The translations under genes were made by a program, and so were the position numbers. A stretch of DNA of 49,911 nucleotides, taken from Smittium culicis. Its lineage: Eukaryota; Kickxellomycota; Harpellomycetes; Harpellales; Legeriomycetaceae. Position 1 is the stretch's first letter; each line of letters begins with the position of its first letter. Location: assembly GCA_001970855.1 (NCBI GenBank), contig LSSN01000153.1:1-49911 (forward strand), given 5' to 3'. The notes beneath the pieces were generated by a model, which had not been told where the DNA came from, did not search any database, and saw only the letters and a list, made by a program, of their open reading frames with translations. Shown here one piece after another: positions 44,055-49,911 of the stretch.

Positions 44055-45804
44055 ATGAGATTATCGAACTTTTTAGTACCGCCATTTCGATTTGGCCAAG
44101 TAGAGAAAAAAGTTTATCGAGGTGGCTACCCTAAAATCAGAAATTTCTCTTTTTTAAAAACGTAAGATTTTTGTTACACATATCTCTTAACAGCAATTTC
44201 AGTTATTTCAAAAATTTCAAACTTCATAGTTCTTAGTACAATTATGTATTATCAATCTGTTTAGGTTAAGATTAAAGGTTATAATTTCTCTCATTCCAGA
44301 TGAGCCAAATGAAGATTTAAAAGAGTTTTGTAAAGCGGAAAATATCACACACATTTTTATCCCAGTGGAATTGCCGGACGAGAATGTGACTCTAAACAAT
44401 GAAATCGTTTCCAAAAGTTTGCAAGTAAATCACTTATGTATTAGTTTTTTATTATATCTAATTTACAAGCATTAATTTTTTTCAAATATAAATACTGCTA
44501 TATCCCTTTTATATTAAACTTATTTCCTTGATAGATAATAACCGATCCAGAAAATAGTCCTGTATTCTATCATTGCTTAAATGGATCTAATGTAACCGGC
44601 TTACTTACTATGTGCCTCAGGAAGTTACAACTTTGGACAGCACATTCATACGAAATAGAATATTTAAGGTATCTTGAACGTGCGTCTTCTATAAATACGT
44701 ATTTTCTGATTTTTGTTAAAACGATTAATAAAATTTAGGTTCGAAAAGAATGGTGAAATGATATCAGAAGAGAGCGAATTCTTAAACGATTACAAAGGTT
44801 CTGATTTAGTTCTTAGCGTCCCATATGCTTTTTGGTTATGGCCGCATAAAAAAGTACAGATTAAAAACGATCCAAATAATTTGCCATTTTCAAAGAATAC
44901 TCACCCGACTTTACCAAAGGTAAAGCTTTCTAATTCCAATATGGTAGAGGTAAAAGAAAAAACCGAGGACACATCTACGGTGCTAACTCCTCATTCATCA
45001 GGGCTTTTAGATTTACCATCAATAAAAAACGAGAAGAACAAAATTCTGAGGCTGAAATCGCAAGAGACTAGGTCTATTAATCCTATAACAAAGAGCACAG
45101 ATCTCGAATCCGCCATGATAGGCCATGTTTCAGAAAGCCTTCCTGGCTCAAGGAATCGAACACGGTCATCAAGTGTAAGCAAAAATCCCGAAAGTTTAGT
45201 AGGCGTATTTAATGCCAACAACAATAACAACAATAACAACAATAACAACAATAGCAGCAGTATCAACACCACTTCAACAACTAATTTGATAAACTCTCCG
45301 CCGCCCATTTCAGGCGAGATAAGGAATGTTTTAGCGGGTGATAAGAACAACGATTCGTACTTGACCGATGTAATTATCAACGCCTTAAAAAACGATCGCG
45401 ACAAGTACATTGATATAGTTAATTGCAGCAGCGAAACTATGCCCAGATTACTTGACGACGTCTCGCATATGCTGCGTCATCAAAGAAATAGCATGCATTT
45501 GGAATTCCTTGAATCGCTGTATAAATCAATACCACCAACCTACACTAGCAGTGATTTGGCTATCCCAATCGACTGTTTCAATACTGCTCCCAACTTTTCC
45601 GATACTTCCGACAATGATAGTATAGATAAAGGACCAAATGTAGAAAAAGAGCATGAAATCATAACCAAAAACAACGATGAAAGGTACTTGGAAACGCAGG
45701 CGAATAATGACTTTAAAATGCTCCAAGAAATGGAGCTGATGATCGAAAACTTACACACCTCCCCGCTACTCGATGCACTATGCATTGAAGGACTAGGAAC
45801 CTAA
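44055..45804 (+). CDS. Oca/Siw14-type tyrosine-phosphatase-fold protein, catalytic Arg missing, four exons
   Basis: Exons 44055-44161, 44265-44424, 44535-44668 and 44739-45804 give 488 aa. Introns of 103, 110 and 70 nt are GT...AG and in phase. The N-terminal ~140 residues follow the fungal Tyr_phosphatase2 (Oca/Siw14) pattern: FGQVEKKVYRGGYPKIRNFSFLK, then LRLKVIISLIPDEP, then the P-loop region HCLNGSNVTG. The nucleophile C103 is present, but the arginine expected at the sixth position after it is a valine (V109), so phosphatase activity is doubtful. In yeast, Oca proteins form a complex linked to inositol pyrophosphate and stress signalling, and some members have degenerate sites. A long Ser/Asn-rich tail (about 165-488) with a 12-Asn run has no domain I recognise. 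Confidence 0.85.
45215..45255 (+). repeat. AAC/AAT trinucleotide tract coding poly-Asn
   Basis: About 13 AAC/AAT codons in a row within exon 4 of the Oca-like gene encode a 12-residue Asn run, with mixed synonymous codons. It is likely to vary in length. Confidence 0.9.
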
Positions 45805-46531
45805 AAAAAAAGATATAAATACAAGTAAAAACAATAATTTACATAAATCTATAGTCAAAAACAGTAAAGCATTATTTTATTCCCCCACCACTTCTCCGCT
45901 TTTTAAAATCGCATGATCATCTTCAACATACGCCTTTTATGAATCATCTTAGTTCGGTTACTTCTACCTAAACACATTCCTTTTCACACCTATATTTAAA
46001 ATTAAAAATTATGCTTGCTTTGTACATACAAATACAAATACAAATTCATTGCTTGAATCAAAAATCTGCCTTGATTTTACACTTTACACTTTATACTTTT
46101 TTATTTTTTATATTTTATTATAAGATATTAAAGCATAAAATGAAGGGGGGAAAATGATGATAACGTGAGCGGGATATTCTGCAATTACTGGAAGTCGTTT
46201 TATCGGAAAATATACTTTTATTGATTCTGTTTGTTTATAATAAAGACTTTTTTTTTATTAATTGACTGTATAAATACTCATGAATAAGTATTGAATATTA
46301 AACAGTAGCAGATTGTGTGCAGATATAAAAAATTTAGGATACTTTGGATAACTAAATAATTTTTTATCTAATTTTTAATTTATATATTATTTACAGTTTA
46401 GTTTTAAATTTAGTATAATGAGCTCTAAAATTCAATATGTCTTTTTTTTTTCATTTTGTAAAGAGAATTTCTTACAGATGACAAAATAAAAAAAAAAGGC
46501 CTTAAATATATGTCTATTAGAAAATTACGAA
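45805..46531. other. Convergent intergenic region
   Basis: 727 bp between the Oca-like stop and the SNF2 gene stop, which face each other. It contains A/T-rich 3'-end-like tracts and a G-run near 46142-46150. No gene is seen. Confidence 0.4.
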
Positions 46532-49255
46532 TTAATCGTGGTAGTTTAAATATGAAGCAGGGCTTCTATCGGTGATTGCGTCAAGATCAGTAGGGGAAAT
46601 AAACAGGTCGTCAGGAATGCTTTCGTCCAAGCTGTAACTAGAAATCCTTTCGCCAATCTCAGCAAAATCAGATTTGATTCTCTCCGCTGCGCTCGAAGAA
46701 AGAATCTCAGCTAAATCGATTATTCCAGCTCCATCACCTAAATCAATCAAGCTGTTTACATTAGCTTTAGGATAGTTTGGTAAATTTTGCCCATTGGTGC
46801 TTTTGTTGAACGAAACAGTACTGTTGACCAAGCTGGAAATTCCTTTGAAATGCTTCTTGTGAATAACAAGTTTTTCAAGTTTCCTTTTATTACTTGCGCG
46901 CTCCAAGATGTATTCTTCGACAGATGCAGATGTGACAAAACGGTATACAATTACAGGTTTTTTTTGACCGATCCTATGGGCTCTATCAATAGCCTGCAAG
47001 TCCATTTGAGGGTTCCAATCACTATCAATAATAATAACGGTATCTGCAGTTGAGAGGTTGATTCCTAGACCTCCAGCTCTTGTAGAAAGGAGGAACAGCT
47101 GAAGCTTGCTGTTGACGTCGTTAAATTCATTTATTTGAGAAACTCTGTCAGTGTGGCTGACGCCTCCATCAATTCTGGCATATTCGTAGTTGCGCATATT
47201 CAGATAAAACGCTAAAATATCGAGCATTTTAGTCATTTGAGAGAAAATGAGGATACGATGCTTGTCTTTTGTGGGTTGTTTATTTTCAGGGTCAAGTAAA
47301 CGCTTTAGAAGGACATCAAGAACCAATAATTTACCAGATTCGCGGACTAGTGATTCGTTGATAAGGTAGTCAGATTCAGGATCAGTAGGGTCAATTAACG
47401 GGAAGTCATAAATAAATGGGTGGTTACAAATCTTGCGTAGTTGGATAAGTCTGAATTTGAGGTTTAAATTAGCAACGCGTTTTTTAGCATTGGTAGTAGG
47501 AGTTTGATCCAATTCAACAGGTTTAGATTCAGGGAGGGGTTTGTTAACCTGTGTAAAATCATATTCGTTGTCAGATTCTAAATCACCTAGCATCGAAGTA
47601 CATTCTTTTATAACTTCTGCGGCACGTTTTTTAGCATTTCTAGGTCCGGACATAGTAAAGTTATCAGAGATTGGGTCAAGTTCTTGGACATTTTCACCAG
47701 ACATTTTATTTATAAGAAACTTTCTAATGTCATTAGAGAGTGCAGCGGTGTAATAATTACTTTGAGAAGAGGTCATAGGGCAGCTAATAATGTACTCGCG
47801 CTTGGGTGGCAAATTAGATTCAACTTCAGTTTTTAGGCGCCTTAGGAGGAAGGGGCGTAGAATGTGGTGCAGCTTGGAAATAATTTGATCTTGGGCTTCA
47901 GAGTTAATGATTCTCTCTTTACCAGTTTGTTCGTTTATGTCATCAAAATCAAACCATTCTTGAAATTCAGTTAGATCGTCAAAAATGTCAGGGAGCAAAA
48001 AATTAAGCAAGCTCCATAGCTCAGAGAGCTTATTTTGTAGAGGGGTTCCAGAGAGCAATAAGCGATTTGCAGACTGATAGGATTTCAATTCTCTTATTAG
48101 CTGGCAGTTTAAGTTTTTTAAACGCTGGCCTTCGTCAACAACAATGTACTTCCAAGCAAAATGGCGGAGGTATTTACTGTCGCGCATAGAGATTTCATAA
48201 GTTGTAATAACAACAGGGAATCTTTTTGATAGCTGTTGGTTCAAGTGTTTTTTTCTTAGAGCAGCTCTTTCTTCGGGGAGACCGTGATAAAGAACGACAG
48301 GAGTGGAGGGGCTAAATCTGTTGAATTCAGAAACCCAATTTCCCAAAGTAGATAATGGGCAAACGATTAAAAATGGGCCCCATACTTGCTGGTCACGTAA
48401 AAATGTGATGAATGCAATAGTTTGTAGGGTCTAATTAATAAAAAAAAAAAGTTGCACAGAGATTTTTTTGAGTTTAATTATGCAAAAGAAAGAGAAGAAA
48501 AGAAAAAAGAAAGCGTAAATACTTTTCCTAGGCCCATTTCATCAGCAAGAATTCCATTTAGGCCGTTTTCGTACAAGGATATTAGCCATTGCATGCCTTC
48601 GATTTGGTAAGGACGCATAGTTCCAACAATACTCTTGGGTTGGCCATTTTCCAGCAAATCATATTCCTCAGGACCATTTTGAGACTCTTCGATGTTAGAA
48701 TCTAGATCAATAACTTGTACATCAATATTATTATTCGAGAAGTCAGTTAATTTCTTTTGAGATTTAGTTTTTTTAGAGGGTGGGGAGGTGTTAGTCCTGG
48801 CTTTTTTAGATCTGCGAGTTTTGACTCTTTGAACGTCGTTTGGCGAGTTATTTGCTAGGGCTGCGTTTTGTTTATCGATTTTTCTTTGGCTGCGTTCTAG
48901 CTTTTTCATTTTATCAATATTTTGCTTTTCGATTTTTTGGGCTAGGAAAGAAGCGTATATCGAGGATTTGTCAAGCAAGAAGTTGAGTCTCTGAACTTTT
49001 TTCTTCTCGCTAATTTTAGACTCATACTCAGTGACAGCCTATTTTTTAATAATTAGAATAAAACGATATTGAAATTATATGATTTAAACTAAAATTTTAA
49101 TGTAGTTGGGGGGGGGGGGGTTGGAAGAATGTGGGTACCTTTTGTTTTAGCTCTTTGACAGAGTAAGTGGGGACAAACTCAGAGTCATCGTTTTTGGATA
49201 TTTGCGAAGAGCTGATAGTTGGTTTAGATTTAGAATCGGGACTAAAAGTGAGCAT
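46532..49255 (-). CDS. Lsh/Irc5-type SNF2 chromatin-remodelling ATPase, three exons
   Basis: Exons 49255-49139, 49038-48523 and 48430-46532 give 843 aa. Introns of 100 and 92 nt are GT...AG, both phase 0. The second splits Walker A, joining DEMGLGK to TLQTIAFI. Other SNF2 motifs: [10 protein letters not shown] (motif II, DEGQ at 310-313), [21 protein letters not shown] (338 on), [10 protein letters not shown], then helicase lobe 2 with [15 protein letters not shown] and [16 protein letters not shown]. The N-terminal half of exon 2 is a Lys-rich coiled-coil-like segment. The length and motif spacing match fungal Irc5 and animal/plant HELLS/DDM1, which remodel nucleosomes and help keep repeats silent or support cohesin loading. 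The subfamily is assigned by resemblance to family members, not by alignment. Confidence 0.92.
49108..49120 (+). repeat. 13-G homopolymer in intron 1 of the SNF2 gene
   Basis: A run of 13 G (C on the coding strand), striking in AT-rich DNA, lies 18 nt inside the 5' splice site. It is a likely sequencing-slippage and length-variation site and could form a C-rich/G-rich structure. Confidence 0.95.
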
Positions 49256-49911
49256 AGTGGGATATTTGGGCAAGTACAGCGGTAGCTAAAGGATTTTATA
49301 AAGTTATATCCTTCAAGAACAAAAAGGCTAAAGCGTGAATAAAAAATCAGCTAAATTTGAAGGGGAAAGGGGTTATGGTTGAATTGGGATACAAGTTGAT
49401 GAACGTAAGAGTAAAAAAGGCGGGATATTTGGTACAGCTAACAACCTTTATGTGCTTAGCTAAAAGCTTGTATAGAGCGAAAATTTTTAAAGTTGATTAG
49501 CGAGGAGGATTATAAAGACGATAGACATGAATCAAATGAGTTTTAAAAGCATGGGTTTGAAAGGAAGAATGATATTTAGCGTCTTATATATGCATCAACC
49601 AGACTAAACAAAAAAAATTTTATTCCGCAGCTATAATTACAAAAAATATAATAAAATTAAGTGCATACAGCCACAAGATTTATACATTATGGAGTCAGCT
49701 TATTAATTTTTTTATTTCGACTTTTGAAATCAAGATGATTGCACCTATACAAACACACTATTGGTTAGCATATTCGACACATTTAGCATTATTTTGACTC
49801 CATTTTCCTCATTTGAAAGAGATTTACATTATTTGAGAGAGGAAAGAATAATTATTGGCTCGATTTGTTTATTTTACGGTCTGAATTATGAATACGGGAT
49901 ATAGTTGGTGG
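49256..49911. other. Upstream region of the SNF2 gene
   Basis: Right end of the window. No second gene is visible. A GGCGGGA word near 49420 resembles an E2F/MBF-like site about 165 bp upstream of the start, but a single match is weak evidence. Confidence 0.35.

Noticed and set aside
44991..45410. 139-aa minus-strand frame with a poly-Leu run
   Set aside because: Shadow of the poly-Asn region of the Oca-like gene on the opposite strand.

Overview
The window looks like a draft scaffold from an AT-rich, filamentous, early-diverging fungus. Every multi-exon gene has short introns (67-136 nt) bounded by GT...AG, several with a TACTAAT/ACTAAC-like branch site. The standard genetic code fits all genes. 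The gene set is fungal: NADP-specific glutamate dehydrogenase, a 7TM-RGS receptor-like protein, an Oca/Siw14-type phosphatase-fold protein, a Ufo1/Pof10-like F-box protein and an Lsh/Irc5-type SNF2 ATPase. A nuclear gene for complex I subunit NDUFS8 argues against Saccharomycetales, Microsporidia and anaerobic gut fungi. A Kickxellomycotina/Harpellales-like trichomycete is my best guess, but this is inference only.

Layout. 1-1146: a gag-like zinc-knuckle ORF of a retroelement, cut by the left edge, followed by a decayed Ty3 fragment near 1.6-1.9 kb. 2508-3506 (-): a three-exon, membrane-anchored RING-H2 protein. 4683-6463: a foldback-like element whose inverted arms are built from 31-bp tandem repeats and whose interior holds four small MITEs. 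8389-10344 (-): a 7TM-RGS protein. 13149-16665 (+): a five-exon F-box/WD40 protein ending in two ubiquitin-interacting motifs. 18494-19322 (+): NDUFS8, convergent with NADP-GDH at 19907-21343 (-). 22199-23589: two identical 642-bp copies on either side of a 107-base N gap, probably an assembly artefact. 23.6-39.2 kb: a gene desert holding a decayed Ty3/gypsy pol on the minus strand (about 31.5-35.1 kb) interrupted by a fresh-looking 291-bp solo LTR. 39195-40502 (+): an intronless PLP enzyme of the isopenicillin-N-epimerase/Egt2-like group. 44055-45804 (+): a four-exon Oca-type protein lacking the catalytic arginine. 46532-49255 (-): a three-exon Lsh/Irc5-type SNF2 ATPase.

The most interesting non-genic signal is a family of ten ~180-200-bp MITEs spread over the window. 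They have TTAA (or TTAG) ends followed by CCCTTTC and look like non-autonomous piggyBac-type elements. Several sit head to tail or share one TTAA, and four are nested in the foldback element. The protein genes are single housekeeping or signalling genes with no operon-like or cluster logic, and I found no convincing wholly new multi-gene system. Genes absent from the simple open-frame view were rebuilt by joining exons by hand. Exon borders are therefore predictions supported by reading-frame phase, splice consensus and family motifs.
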